NCBI RefSeq assembly: GCF_016745395.1
Contig: NZ_JAERVJ010000001.1
Location: forward strand, 620,001 to 684,000
DNA: 64,000 nucleotides
Source of the DNA: Methylocystis sp. Sn-Cys
Lineage (GTDB): Bacteria; Pseudomonadota; Alphaproteobacteria; Rhizobiales; Beijerinckiaceae
Direction: 5' to 3'
Part shown: positions 8,746-17,883 of the stretch, piece by piece
How positions within the stretch are numbered: position 1 is the stretch's first letter
Layout of the letters: every line of letters begins with the position of its first letter
Notes under the pieces: model-generated
What the model saw: only the letters and a program-made list of their open reading frames with translations
Database searches by the model: none
Told to the model about the DNA's origin: nothing
Position numbers and translations under genes: made by a program

Positions 8746-9936
8746 ATGAGCGCCCCCATCGTCATCGCGGGCGCCGGCGTCGGCGGCCTCACGGCGGCGC
8801 TGTCGCTGGCCCGCGCGGGAAAGCGCGCGCTCGTGTTGGAGCGCGCCCCCAAGATCGAGGAGGTCGGGGCCGGTTTCCAGATCGCCCCCAACGCCGGACG
8901 GATTCTGGCGGGCCTCGGCCTCGAAGAGCCGCTGGCCACCGTCGCGCTGGAGCCGCAAGCCATCAATATCCGCCGGGGACGCGACGGCGCCGTTCTCGCG
9001 AAGCTCGATCTTACGGATTCCCGCGCCCGCTGGGGCGCGCCGTTCCGGGTCTATCACCGCGCCGATCTTCAGCAGGTTTTGCTGCAAGCGGCGCTCGCCC
9101 ATGAGGCGATCGAGGTCCGCGCGGGCGCGCGGGTCGGCAGTTTCGAGGAACGCGCGGGCGGCGTCTCTTTGCGCGTCCACGCCGGCGACGGCGTCGAGGA
9201 AATCGAGGGCGCCGGCCTTATCGGCGCCGATGGGCTGCGCTCGGCCGTGCGCGGGCGCCTTCTCCCGACAGAAAAAGACGCGCCCGTCTATTCCGGCCTC
9301 ACCGCCTGGCGCGCGCTCGTGCCGGCGGAGCTGGCGCCCGCCGCCTTTCGCGCCCGCGAGAGCAATCTGTGGATGTTGCCCGGCGGCCATGTCGTGCATT
9401 ACCCGCTGCGCGACGGCGGCATCATCAATGTCGTCGTGATCGTCGCCGAGCCGCCGCGCCAGAGCGAGGGCGCCTCGATCCTCTCTCTCGACGGGGCGCA
9501 GCTCGCCCGCGCGCTCGAGCGTCTGCGTCCCGCCGCGGAGCTGCGGGCGCTGATCGAGGCGGGCGCGTCTTGGCGGCATTGGCCGCTTTTCGGCCGCCCG
9601 CCGCTCGAAAGCTGGAGCCAGGGCGCCGTGACGCTGCTGGGCGACGCCGCCCATCCCATGCTGCCCTTCCTGGCGCAGGGCGCGGCTCAGGCGATCGAAG
9701 ACGCCGAGGCGCTGGGTCGCGCCTTTCTGCAGCTCGGCGCGACCGCCGAGACGGCCTTTGCGGCTTATCAACAGATTCGAATCCCCCGGGCTTCGCAGGT
9801 CGTTCGGGCCTCGCGCCGGCAGGGCGATTATTTCCACCTCGCCGGTCCGGCGGCGCTGGGGCGCGATCTTGCGATCCGGGCGCTGGGCGGGCGCGGCATG
9901 CTCGCCCGCAACGCCTGGCTTTACCGCCAGCCCTGA
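8746..9936 (+). CDS. FAD-dependent aromatic-ring monooxygenase family protein
   Basis: The 396-residue product has the three motifs of group A flavin monooxygenases: the dinucleotide-binding GAGVGGLTAAL near the N-terminus, the DG motif GADGLRSAVRG in the middle, and GDAAHPMLPFLAQGAAQAIEDAEAL near residues 303-325. The last follows the pattern of salicylate hydroxylase and 3-hydroxybenzoate 6-hydroxylase. Such enzymes use NAD(P)H and O2 to hydroxylate an aromatic acid. No aromatic degradation genes adjoin it, so the substrate is open. Confidence 0.85.
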   Translation: MSAPIVIAGAGVGGLTAALSLARAGKRALVLERAPKIEEVGAGFQIAPNAGRILAGLGLEEPLATVALEPQAINIRRGRDGAVLAKLDLTDSRARWGAPFRVYHRADLQQVLLQAALAHEAIEVRAGARVGSFEERAGGVSLRVHAGDGVEEIEGAGLIGADGLRSAVRGRLLPTEKDAPVYSGLTAWRALVPAELAPAAFRARESNLWMLPGGHVVHYPLRDGGIINVVVIVAEPPRQSEGASILSLDGAQLARALERLRPAAELRALIEAGASWRHWPLFGRPPLESWSQGAVTLLGDAAHPMLPFLAQGAAQAIEDAEALGRAFLQLGATAETAFAAYQQIRIPRASQVVRASRRQGDYFHLAGPAALGRDLAIRALGGRGMLARNAWLYRQP

Positions 9937-10088
9937 GAACATCGTTCGCGCGGAACGGCCGCCCGTCAATGTGTTGCGCAACGGCTACGCTCGCCAAGAT
10001 GCTGACGCTTTAGCGTGGCAGAGAGTGACAAGCGGGGCCGGGAGTTGTTAAAGAACTATCAAGAACCGTGTTGTGAGGGCTGTTTTCG

Positions 10089-10907
10089 TTGCGATTCGGA
10101 GTCGTCAAAATTTGGGGCGCAGCCGCCGTCGCCGCTTTGTCCGGCGGCGCAGGCGCGGCCGAGCTGATTCCCCCGCCCAAGACCGACGCCAATGGCTGGA
10201 TCGTCACGGTGAGCGTCATCGGCGCGATATCGCCGAGCTTTCCGGGCTCTGGCCAGGTCCGCCCCTATCCCTTCCCGGCGGTCGCCGTGCGCCGGGTCGG
10301 CGAGGCCGAGACCTTCTCCACGCCGGACGAGGGCTTCGGCTTCCCCGTCCTCGATCTGGATTATGTGCGCGCCGGTCCGGTCGCAAACTTCGTCTTCCAG
10401 CGCGGCCAGCGCGACGGGCTTTTCGGTCTGCATCGCGTCGCTTTGACCCATGAGGTGGGCGGCTTCGTCGAGCTTCACCCCTTCGATCATCTCCGCGTGC
10501 GCGCCGAGATGCGGCAGGGAATCGACGGGCACAAGGGCTTTGTGGCGGCGCTTTATGCGGACGCCTATGAGTCGATCGGCCCCTTCCGCTTCTCCGTGGG
10601 GCCCCGGCTCAATTTCGGCGACAACGCCTATGCGAACGCCTATTTCTCGGTGACGCCCTTCGAGGCGCTGCTGAACGGGCGCCTCACCCCCTATACGGCG
10701 ACCGGCGGCTTCACCGCAGCCGGCGGCATGGCGACGGCCCGCTATACGCTGAACGATAAGGTGAGCGTCTCGATCTATGGCGGCGGCCAGCGGTTGCTGG
10801 GTAGCGTCGGCTCCAGCCCCATCCCCAATTTGATCGGCTCGCGCAACCAGTTCAACGCGGGTCTGGCGGTCAACTACTCCTTCATCGTCCATAACCCGTT
10901 TCAGTGA
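10089..10907 (+). CDS. MipA/OmpV family outer-membrane protein
   Basis: The 272-residue product has a signal peptide (cleavage likely after GGAGAAE) and a series of amphipathic strands with aromatic edges, ending in phenylalanine and glutamine (NYSFIVHNPFQ). The segment GFPVLDLDYVRAGPVANFVF and the later GPRLNFGD fit MipA/OmpV beta-barrel scaffold proteins. The start is a TTG at 10089, because an in-frame TGA lies just upstream and no ATG is near; a GAGGG ribosome site stands 9 bases before it. Confidence 0.82.
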   Translation: MRFGVVKIWGAAAVAALSGGAGAAELIPPPKTDANGWIVTVSVIGAISPSFPGSGQVRPYPFPAVAVRRVGEAETFSTPDEGFGFPVLDLDYVRAGPVANFVFQRGQRDGLFGLHRVALTHEVGGFVELHPFDHLRVRAEMRQGIDGHKGFVAALYADAYESIGPFRFSVGPRLNFGDNAYANAYFSVTPFEALLNGRLTPYTATGGFTAAGGMATARYTLNDKVSVSIYGGGQRLLGSVGSSPIPNLIGSRNQFNAGLAVNYSFIVHNPFQ

Positions 10908-11300
10908 TCGGGCGCGCATCTCCTTGATTTCATCGTGCTCTTGCCGGGTGCGCTGGATGAGCGCGGGCGGTGCCGGCCTCTTTTCGGCCGCGTCTCGGCC
11001 TTAAGGCTTGTCCACCCGCCCGCCTATTAACCTGATGGCGGCCGTCGTATTTACCGAGACAAACAACAAGTTGAGAAAGTCGCGGCGCGATCGGGCGACG
11101 ACGCGAAGGGGTGTTGGATATCTATCTTTTGAATCAGCGATGTAGCGCGATCATGAGAATTTTAAGCGTCCAATTTCCAGTAAATTATACTTACCATCCG
11201 CGCGGGTAATTCTAAACGTGTTCGCCTAAAATGCGGGCGATTTACTTTCAAGGACAGCAAAGGAAGGAACCTATTCTCGTCTCGTTACAGGAGACGGGAA
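10908..11300. other. Non-coding gap before the first BTLCP gene
   Basis: This 393-bp stretch holds no supported gene. Its second half (about 11041-11270) is clearly richer in A and T than the surroundings and probably carries the promoter of the gene at 11301, but no convincing -35/-10 pair was fixed. Confidence 0.5.
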
Positions 11301-11930
11301 ATGTTCGGGTTTATCGGCAAATCGGTCTTGGCGCTCGGAATGGCTGGGGCGGCGCTTATGCCTGTCGCGGCGACGAGCTTTGCCGGGCCGGATGTGTCGA
11401 GCTTCGCGACGCTTGGCCCGGAGACCAGCATCCCCTACGGCTGGGTCGATTTCTGTCAGCGCTATCGCGGCGAATGCCAGGCCGATTACCAAATCCCTCA
11501 GGACATCGACCTCAACGCGTCCAACTTCAACAAAATCACCCGCATCAATCTCTGGGTGAACAAACACGTCGCTCCCATCGCGGATAGCGAGCATTGGGGC
11601 GTCATCGACGCCTGGGACTATCCGACCGACGGCAAGGGCGATTGCGAAGATTATGCGCTGTTGAAGCGCCGCATGCTGATCGAGGAAGGATTCCCGAGGG
11701 GAGCGCTGCTTCTGACCGTCGTCAAAGAGAAGAACGGCGACGGCCATTCGGTGCTGACCGTCCGCACGAATCACGGCGAATATATTCTCGACAATCTCAC
11801 CGATCAGGTGCGGCCCTGGACCAAGGCGCCCTATCGTTTCGTCAAGCGTCAGTCGCAGCAGGACCCGAATATCTGGGTCGCGATCGGCGCGCCGACAGCC
11901 GCGCCGGCCTATGTGTCGAACGGCCCGTGA
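11301..11930 (+). CDS. Secreted bacterial transglutaminase-like cysteine peptidase (BTLCP), copy 1
   Basis: The 209-residue protein has a signal peptide (ending near TSFAG) and a BTLCP domain. The catalytic triad is visible as Cys115 in GKGDCEDYAL, His149 in GDGHSVL and Asp164 in ILDNL. BTLCPs are periplasmic peptidases of the LapG family, which in known cases release adhesins. The ATG follows an AGGAGACGGGA ribosome site. A paralogue with the triad at the same residue numbers lies at 12402-13025, with a small minus-strand gene between them. Confidence 0.9.
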   Translation: MFGFIGKSVLALGMAGAALMPVAATSFAGPDVSSFATLGPETSIPYGWVDFCQRYRGECQADYQIPQDIDLNASNFNKITRINLWVNKHVAPIADSEHWGVIDAWDYPTDGKGDCEDYALLKRRMLIEEGFPRGALLLTVVKEKNGDGHSVLTVRTNHGEYILDNLTDQVRPWTKAPYRFVKRQSQQDPNIWVAIGAPTAAPAYVSNGP

Positions 11931-11934
11931 GGCG

Positions 11935-12216
11935 TCACTCGCCGCGGAACGGTTTGACGTGCCGATGGCGGCGGTGGGCGGGAATCGCCGTCTGCCACTT
12001 CGCGTCGGGGTGCGGACGCACGATGGTCGGCTGGCCGTCCGCCCGCGCATTGGACGGGGCCGTCTCCATGGTCCCGTGAGGCAGGGCGTTTTCCGACGAG
12101 GGCGCCAGAACGGTTGGGTTGATCGCCTGCTGGGCGCGCGCAGCCTCGCTTGCACATAGGCAGGCCAAGGCGGGAATGGCCAAAGCGCATAGCCTGCTTT
12201 GAAATTGCTTGGGCAT
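11935..12216 (-). CDS. Small secreted hypothetical protein
   Basis: The 93-residue product starts MPKQFQSRLCALAIPALACLC, a good signal peptide with likely cleavage after AARA. The mature part is polar, with proline-rich stretches, and ends in a basic patch (HRRHRHVKPFRGE). The ATG at 12216 has an AAAGGAG ribosome site; a longer start at 12252 is less likely. It is convergent with the BTLCP gene, with stops 4 bases apart. No family was recognised. Confidence 0.6.
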   Translation of the reverse strand: MPKQFQSRLCALAIPALACLCASEAARAQQAINPTVLAPSSENALPHGTMETAPSNARADGQPTIVRPHPDAKWQTAIPAHRRHRHVKPFRGE

Positions 12217-12312
12217 GGCAAGGCTCCTTTCGGGCGCCTCTATGGATAGCACTCAAATCCCCCTTGCGCCATTTGGCGGCGGCGCCCGGTCTTTGCGCGC
12301 GTAAACCATAAG

Positions 12313-12400
12313 TTAAGGTCTTCCTAACGCCGATCTTGGCAAAGCCGCCGTAACTGTTAAAAATTCCTTAACGATCAATTGGCGCTTAGGGTTGCGTTAA
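12313..12400. promoter_or_regulatory. Cluster of three CtrA-like boxes upstream of BTLCP copy 2
   Basis: TTAA-N7-TTAA, the full consensus, is at 12357-12371. TTAA-N7-CTAA is at 12313-12327 and TTAG-N7-TTAA is at 12386-12400, which ends one base before the start codon. Three boxes with correct seven-base spacing within 88 bases suggest control by the cell-cycle regulator CtrA. The box at the start codon would repress if bound. This is a reading of sequence only. Confidence 0.6.
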
Positions 12401-12401
12401 G

Positions 12402-13025
12402 ATGTGTGCCGCTCGTCGCATCCTGCAGGGTTTTGCTCTCGCCTTCGTGGCGTGGAGCTTCTCGCTCTCCGCGCAAGCCGGCGCCCGTCTGCCGATGTCG
12501 AGCTTTTCGCCGCTCGGTCCGGAGACGAGCGTCCCCTTTGGATGGTTCGACTTCTGCCAGCGCTATAGCGGCGAATGCGACGACGCGGCCCGACCGGCGC
12601 AGAACATCGAGCTGACGGCGGGCGCCTTCCGCAAGATCGAAAGCGTCAATGCGCTGGTGAATAACCAGATCGAGCCGGTTTCCGATCCCCAGCACGCGGG
12701 CGTTCCCGACGCCTGGGATTATCCCGAGGATGGCAAAGGCGACTGCGAAGATTATGCGCTGATGAAGCGCCGCCTGCTGATCCGCGCCGGATTTCCGCGC
12801 GGCGCGTTGCTGCTTTCGGTGGTGAAGGACGAGCATGGCGACGGCCATTCGGTGCTCTTGGTCCGCACCAGCCGCGGCGATTTCGTGCTCGATAATCTCG
12901 CCGACGATGTCGCGCCCTGGGCGAAGACGCCCTATCGCTTCGTCAAGCGCCAGTCGCAGGAAAATCAGAACGTCTGGGTCGCGGTCGGCGCGCCGACGAG
13001 CGCGCCGATGTATGTGGCGAAGTAA
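12402..13025 (+). CDS. Secreted bacterial transglutaminase-like cysteine peptidase (BTLCP), copy 2
   Basis: The 207-residue protein has a signal peptide (cleavage likely after SAQAG) and the same BTLCP triad as copy 1: Cys115 in GKGDCEDYAL, His149 in GDGHSVL and Asp164 in VLDNL. The two copies are clearly paralogous over their whole length (for example LGPETSVPFGWFDFCQRY here). There is no Shine-Dalgarno before the ATG; it is preceded by a run of CtrA-like boxes, so the mRNA leader must be short or the start is elsewhere. The substrate is unknown. Confidence 0.88.
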   Translation: MCAARRILQGFALAFVAWSFSLSAQAGARLPMSSFSPLGPETSVPFGWFDFCQRYSGECDDAARPAQNIELTAGAFRKIESVNALVNNQIEPVSDPQHAGVPDAWDYPEDGKGDCEDYALMKRRLLIRAGFPRGALLLSVVKDEHGDGHSVLLVRTSRGDFVLDNLADDVAPWAKTPYRFVKRQSQENQNVWVAVGAPTSAPMYVAK

Positions 13026-13028
13026 AGC

Positions 13029-13562
13029 TCAAGGGACGATTTCGACGAGCCCTTTCGCAAAGCGCTGGCCGTTCTCCACATAATGCTTGGCGGACTCGAG
13101 CAGCTTCTCGCGCGAGTCGCCGTCGAGAACCCGAATGACCTTGGCGGGCGCGCCGACGATCAGCGAATTATCCGGGAATTCCTTGCCCTCCGTCACCAGC
13201 GCATTGGCGCCGACAAGGCAATTTTTCCCGATCTTGGCGCCATTGAGGATCGTCGCGCCCATGCCGATGAGGCTGCCCTCGCCGATCGTGCAGCCATGCA
13301 GGACCACATTGTGGCCGATGGTGCAGTCGGCGCCGATCGTCAGCGGAAAGCCCATATCGGTGTGGAGAATGCTGTTGTCCTGGATATTGGTGCGGGCGCC
13401 GATGGTGATCCACTCATTGTCGCCGCGCAGCACGCAATTGAACCAGACATTGGCGTCTTCCTGCAGCTCGACGCGGCCGATGAGATGCGCGCCGGGCGCA
13501 ACGAAATAACGTCCCTCGGCGGGCAGGCGCGGCGCGACGCCGTCGAGCGTGTAAAGCGGCAT
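13029..13562 (-). CDS. Gamma-carbonic anhydrase family protein
   Basis: The 177-residue protein is built of hexapeptide repeats forming a left-handed beta-helix. Histidines typical of the metal site are visible in NSILHTD and IGHNVVLHGC, with GMGATILNGAKIG following. Family members include Cam-like carbonic anhydrases and complex I-associated proteins; many bacterial ones have no proven activity. The gene is convergent with the BTLCP copy 2 gene. Confidence 0.88.
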   Translation of the reverse strand: MPLYTLDGVAPRLPAEGRYFVAPGAHLIGRVELQEDANVWFNCVLRGDNEWITIGARTNIQDNSILHTDMGFPLTIGADCTIGHNVVLHGCTIGEGSLIGMGATILNGAKIGKNCLVGANALVTEGKEFPDNSLIVGAPAKVIRVLDGDSREKLLESAKHYVENGQRFAKGLVEIVP

Positions 13563-13675
13563 TCAGTTTCTCCTCCAAGGCTTGAGCGCGCCGGACATTG
13601 CCATTTCCGGTCGCGCGCGAAAAGCGGCGGCTGCCAACAATTGATGGCTTTGGCGCGAATAGCCCGCGTTGGGGA

Positions 13676-13832
13676 TTGTCATTCCCGGCGGGCTGCGAGC
13701 CCGACCGGGAGTCCAGAGCCACAAAAACACTGGCTTTACTCAGAGCCCGTCATTGCGAGCGAAGCGAAGCAATCCAGAGCCGCGATAGCTGCCCTGGATT
13801 GCTTCGTCGCTTACGCTCCTCGCGATGACGAG
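13676..13832. repeat. Composite repeat element, copy B, with REP-like core 13749-13829
   Basis: The core starts GTCATTGCGAGCGAAGC and ends CTCCTCGCGATGAC with a pairing left half. Upstream it has the same arm as copy A (TGTCATTCCCGGCGGGC, AGCCCGACCGGGAG, TCCAGAGCCACAA). The opposite arm with GTGTGTCCAAAC is missing. The rest of the gap to 14014 holds no gene. Confidence 0.85.
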
Positions 13833-14014
13833 GCGCGGGCTTGGCGCGAGAAAGCGCAAATGCATCCGGCCGAGTCTCGGAAAATAGTGTATAAACCGTT
13901 GCGCGCGCTTCTCTCTTAGCCGTGGAGCGGGCAGTTTGCCGGTCAGCTTACGCGCCATGTCAGGCGCGCCGGCGAATTGGAGGATGCGACCTGGACGGCG
14001 GCTCTTGGGATCGG

Positions 14015-15676
14015 ATGCGGATGGCTGGCGTTTTGGCGGCGGCGAACGCTGTCGCGCGCACCGCTGCGACCCCCTTTCATATCGTCAAGTCGATGGCGAT
14101 CGCGCCGCCCGAGCGGCTGCGCATCGCGCCGCCCGACATTCGCACGGCCGATCCGACGGTCGCCGATGAAATCTACACGGGCTATTTTTCCTTCGCCGGC
14201 AAGACGCTGCAAAGTTACGGCGAATCGCCCTTCGCGCTGATGCCGCCGTCGCCCGCCTGGCGCCGCGCGCTGGGGGGTTTCTCCTGGTTGAGGCATTTGC
14301 GCGCCGCCGACAAGACGCTGGCGCAGGAGAAAGCGCGCGCGCTCGTCGGCGAATTCCTGGCGATCAAAAAGCTCTCCCCCGATGATCCGGCGCTGGAGCC
14401 CGCTGTGGCGGCGCGCCGGCTTCTCTCCTTCTTGGCGCAGTCACCCGTGCTGCTCGAGGGGGCGGAGGCGGATTTCTACGACGCCTTCATGCTCTCGCTC
14501 GCGCAAAGCGCGCGGCTGCTGTGGCGCGCGCTGGCGACCGGCCAGGCTCAGGGCGCCGACCGTGCGCTCAGCGCCATTGCGCTCGCCGAGTTTGCCGTCT
14601 GCGCCGACACCGGCCGCAAGATCGCGCCGCAAGTCTCGCATGCCCTCTCCGCCGAGCTTGATCGGCAGATTTTGGGCGACGGCGGCCATATCAGCCGCAA
14701 TCCGCAGGTCGCCGTCGATCTGCTGCTCGATCTTCTGCCGCTGCGCCAGGTGCTGGCGGCGCGCGGGCTGCAGACGCCGCCCGCCATGCTGCGCGCAATA
14801 GACCGCATGATGCCGACCTTGCGCATGTTGCAGCATGGCGACGGTTCGCTCGCGCTGTTCAACGGCATGGGGGCGACGGAGCTCGACCGCGTTGCGAGCG
14901 TGCTCGCCAATGAGGACACGCGCGGCGCGGCGCCGCTGAAGGCGCCCTATGCGGGCTATCAGCGGCTGGAAGCGGCGGATGCGGTCGTTCTGGTCGACGC
15001 CGGCGCCGCCCCGCCGCCCGAGTTTTCGCTCGCCGCCCATGCGGGCTGCCTGTCCTTTGAATATTCTTTAGGCACGGAAAGAGTCGTGGTGAATTGCGGC
15101 GCGTCGTCGGCGCCTCATGAGGATCTGCGTGATTTGGCGCGCGCCACCGCCGCCCATTCCACCCTCGTCGTCGACGACCGCTCCTCCGCCCGCATCGCCA
15201 GCAAGGATTCCGGGCGCTGGCGCGCTGGCCGGCTGTTCGACGGGCCGCGCAATGTCACGGTCGAGCGCACCGACGCGCAGGCGGCGACGGCGCTTTCACT
15301 CACCCATGACGGCTACGCCAAAACATTCGGCTTCATTCACGAGCGCGAGCTGATCCTCTCGGCCGATGGATCGACGCTGGCGGGCAGGGACCGGCTGCTC
15401 GGCGTCGAGGCCGGCGCCGCCGGGCCGGGAGAGCAGGAATTCGCGATCCGCTTTCACCTCCACCCGCGCGTGCGCGCGGTGGAGCTTTCGGAGGCGATCG
15501 AATTGCAGCTCGCCAGCGGCGAGACGCTCATTTTCGAATCCGATGGCGCCTTTCCGGCGATCGAGGAAAGCATATTTTTCGCCTCGCCCGGCGGCGTGCG
15601 CAAATGCGCCCAGATCGTTCTGCGCGGAAAGGCCGCGCCCGGCGCGGAGGTGAGCTGGTCCTTCCAGCGAGCCTGA
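14015..15676 (+). CDS. Heparinase II/III family protein
   Basis: The product is 553 residues from the ATG at 14015; an in-frame GTG at 13922 would give 584. The N-terminal half is alpha-helical, as in the alpha/alpha toroid of polysaccharide lyases. The C-terminal half is beta-rich and contains the family-like segment GCLSFEYSLGTERVVVNCGASSAPHEDLR and the later THDGYAKTFGFIHERELILS. No signal peptide is seen. It precedes purH, a frequent neighbour in related genomes. The substrate is unknown, and enzymatic activity is not certain. Confidence 0.8.
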   Translation: MRMAGVLAAANAVARTAATPFHIVKSMAIAPPERLRIAPPDIRTADPTVADEIYTGYFSFAGKTLQSYGESPFALMPPSPAWRRALGGFSWLRHLRAADKTLAQEKARALVGEFLAIKKLSPDDPALEPAVAARRLLSFLAQSPVLLEGAEADFYDAFMLSLAQSARLLWRALATGQAQGADRALSAIALAEFAVCADTGRKIAPQVSHALSAELDRQILGDGGHISRNPQVAVDLLLDLLPLRQVLAARGLQTPPAMLRAIDRMMPTLRMLQHGDGSLALFNGMGATELDRVASVLANEDTRGAAPLKAPYAGYQRLEAADAVVLVDAGAAPPPEFSLAAHAGCLSFEYSLGTERVVVNCGASSAPHEDLRDLARATAAHSTLVVDDRSSARIASKDSGRWRAGRLFDGPRNVTVERTDAQAATALSLTHDGYAKTFGFIHERELILSADGSTLAGRDRLLGVEAGAAGPGEQEFAIRFHLHPRVRAVELSEAIELQLASGETLIFESDGAFPAIEESIFFASPGGVRKCAQIVLRGKAAPGAEVSWSFQRA

Positions 15677-15682
15677 ATCTGG

Positions 15683-15750
15683 ACCGCGCGCCTTCAGGCG
15701 CGCAGCGAGCGAGCCTGAAGGCTCGAGGTCCGAGGGGGCGGTCCAAGGTT
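15683..15750. repeat. Short GC hairpins of repeat family 4
   Basis: GCGCGCCTTCAGGCGCGC and GAGCCTGAAGGCTC are back-to-back palindromes between the heparinase gene and purH. The same words appear in the family 4 repeats near 18.3, 51.7 and 63.9 kb. Confidence 0.7.
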
Positions 15751-15812
15751 TCACCACCTGAGGATGTGTGATAAGCGCGGCGTAAATTGCCTTCAGGAAG
15801 GACATCCATCCC

Positions 15813-17405
15813 ATGCCGGTCGATCAGCGTAAAGTTGCGCGCGCGCTTCTCTCCGTCTCGGACAAGACGGGTCTTGTCGAATTCGCGCGCGCCCTCGCCG
15901 GCCATGGGGTCGAGCTTGTCTCCACCGGCGGCACGCGCAAGGCGCTGGCCGACGCCGGGCTTGCGGTGAAGGATATTTCCGACCTCACGCATTTTCCCGA
16001 GATGATGGACGGGCGCCTCAAGACGCTGCATCCGAAGGTGCATGGCGGGCTGCTCGCGATCCGCGAAAATCCCGAGCACGAAGCGGCGATGCTTGCGCAT
16101 GACATCCGCCCGATAGACCTGCTCGTCGTTAATCTCTATCCCTTCGAAGCGACGCTCGCCAAAGGCGCGCCTTTCGAGGAATGTGTGGAGAATATCGACA
16201 TCGGCGGGCCGGCGATGATCCGCGCCGCCTCCAAGAATCACGACGACGTCGCCGTTGTCGTCGATCCCGCCGACTACGCGGCCATGGTGGAAGAGTTGAA
16301 GGCGACGCAAGGCGCGACGACCCGCGCCACGCGCCGGCGTCTGGCGCAAAAGGCCTTCGCCCGCACGGCCGCCTATGACGCGGCGATCTCCAACTGGCTG
16401 GCGCAAGAACTCGATGAGGCGTCGCCGCCGGTTCGCGCCTTCGGCGGCAAGCTCTCCGAGCCCATGCGTTATGGCGAGAACCCGCATCAATCGGCGGGCT
16501 TTTATGTCACGGGCGAGGCGCGGCCCGGCGTCGCCACCGCGAAACAGGCGCAGGGCAAGAAGCTCTCCTACAATAATATCAATGATACCGACGCCGCCTT
16601 CGAATGCGTTGCGGAATTCGATCCCGCGCGCACGGCCGCCGTCGTCATCGTCAAGCACGCCAATCCCTGCGGCGTTGCGGAGGGCGCGTCGCTCGAAGAG
16701 GCCTATGTGAAGGCGCTGCGCTGCGATCCGACCTCGGCCTATGGCGGCATTGTCGCATTGAACCGCAAGCTCGATGCGCAGGCGGCGCGCGAGATCGTGA
16801 AGATTTTCACCGAAGTGATCATCGCCCCCGACGCCGAGCAGGAGGCGATCGAGATCGTCGCGGCAAAGAAGAATTTGCGGCTGCTGCTGACGGGCGGATT
16901 GCCCGATCCCCGCGCGCGGGGCCTCGCCTTCCGCAGCGTCGCCGGCGGCTTCCTCGCGCAGTCGCGCGACAACGCCGTCGTCGACGACATGGATTTGAAG
17001 ATCGTCACCAAGCGCGCGCCAAGCGAGGCGGAGCTTGCCAATCTGAAATTCGCCTATCGCGTGGTAAAGCACGTGAAGTCCAACGCCATCGTCTATGCGC
17101 GCGATCTCGCCACGGTCGGCATTGGCGCGGGGCAGATGTCGCGCGTCGACAGCTCGCGCATCGCCGCGCATAAGGCGGGCGAGGCGGCGCAGGCGGCCGG
17201 GCTCGCCGAGAGCCTGGCGAAAGGCGCGGTCGTCGCGTCGGACGCTTTCTTTCCGTTCCCGGACGGGTTGCTCGCGGCGGTGGCCGCGGGCGCGACGGCG
17301 GCCATTCAGCCGGGCGGCTCGGTCAACGACAAGGATGTCATCGCCGCCGCCGACGAGAAGGGCATCGCCATGGTCTTCACCGGCGTGCGCCACTTCCGGC
17401 ACTAG
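15813..17405 (+). CDS. purH: Bifunctional AICAR transformylase / IMP cyclohydrolase
   Basis: PurH performs the last two steps of IMP synthesis. The 530-residue protein has the IMP cyclohydrolase domain first ([45 protein letters not shown]) and the AICAR transformylase domain after about residue 200 ([36 protein letters not shown]). The length is normal for the family. A possible purB end lies at the left edge of the window, but the genes are not an operon. Confidence 0.97.
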   Translation: MPVDQRKVARALLSVSDKTGLVEFARALAGHGVELVSTGGTRKALADAGLAVKDISDLTHFPEMMDGRLKTLHPKVHGGLLAIRENPEHEAAMLAHDIRPIDLLVVNLYPFEATLAKGAPFEECVENIDIGGPAMIRAASKNHDDVAVVVDPADYAAMVEELKATQGATTRATRRRLAQKAFARTAAYDAAISNWLAQELDEASPPVRAFGGKLSEPMRYGENPHQSAGFYVTGEARPGVATAKQAQGKKLSYNNINDTDAAFECVAEFDPARTAAVVIVKHANPCGVAEGASLEEAYVKALRCDPTSAYGGIVALNRKLDAQAAREIVKIFTEVIIAPDAEQEAIEIVAAKKNLRLLLTGGLPDPRARGLAFRSVAGGFLAQSRDNAVVDDMDLKIVTKRAPSEAELANLKFAYRVVKHVKSNAIVYARDLATVGIGAGQMSRVDSSRIAAHKAGEAAQAAGLAESLAKGAVVASDAFFPFPDGLLAAVAAGATAAIQPGGSVNDKDVIAAADEKGIAMVFTGVRHFRH

Positions 17406-17511
17406 TTGTCATTCCGTAAAGGATGGCGTGAATTCCTGCCGCTCGCATAATTCCGTGCGAGCGGGACGCGCGCTAGGGTGACGCTCCGCAGATCTTTTTT
17501 GGAGTTCGCCT

Positions 17512-17826
17512 ATGCGTCGCGCTTTCGCCCTGTCACTTTGTTTTGCTTTGGCCAGCATGTTCTTGTCGGGGGACGCGCTGGCGAAATCACATAAGCGGGC
17601 GCCTGCGCCGCCGCCGGCCGCCGAGAGCGACGACTTTCCGATTCCGCTGCCTAAGGAGCTGACGTCGAACCTGGACTGGCTCAACGATGGGGCAGGCGAT
17701 CCGGCCACCGGCAATCTGCAGCCGAACGCGCATGCCAATGACAATTATTTTCTCGAGCAACAGGATTTTCGCAGGAACGATCCGACGCGCTTCACCGAGA
17801 TGGGCACGATCTTCGACGGTTGGTGA
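17512..17826 (+). CDS. Small secreted hypothetical protein
   Basis: The 104-residue product has a clear signal peptide (LCFALASMFLSGDALA), followed by a proline-rich linker (APAPPPAAES) and an acidic, asparagine-rich mature part (PNAHANDNYFLEQQDFRRND). The ATG has a GGAG ribosome site about 8 bases upstream. A good intrinsic terminator follows the gene. No family was recognised. Confidence 0.7.
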   Translation: MRRAFALSLCFALASMFLSGDALAKSHKRAPAPPPAAESDDFPIPLPKELTSNLDWLNDGAGDPATGNLQPNAHANDNYFLEQQDFRRNDPTRFTEMGTIFDGW

Positions 17827-17838
17827 TCGCAATAAACT

Positions 17839-17870
17839 GGGCCGGCGCCGAGCCGGCCCTATTCGTTTTG
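17839..17870 (+). terminator. Intrinsic terminator of the gene at 17512
   Basis: GGGCCGGC and GCCGGCCC form an 8-bp stem with a short loop, followed by TATTCGTTTT. It starts 12 bases after the stop codon. Confidence 0.75.
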
Positions 17871-17883
17871 TCATACGCCGAGC

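Noticed and set aside
13083-13919. 278-codon plus-strand frame over the carbonic anhydrase gene and repeat B
   Set aside because: It crosses the antisense of a clear hexapeptide-repeat protein and then a repeat element, so it is not a gene.
17724-17760. The residues ANDNY resemble a tmRNA proteolysis tag
   Set aside because: The phrase lies inside a continuous coding frame with a signal peptide and its own terminator. No tRNA-like ends are present.
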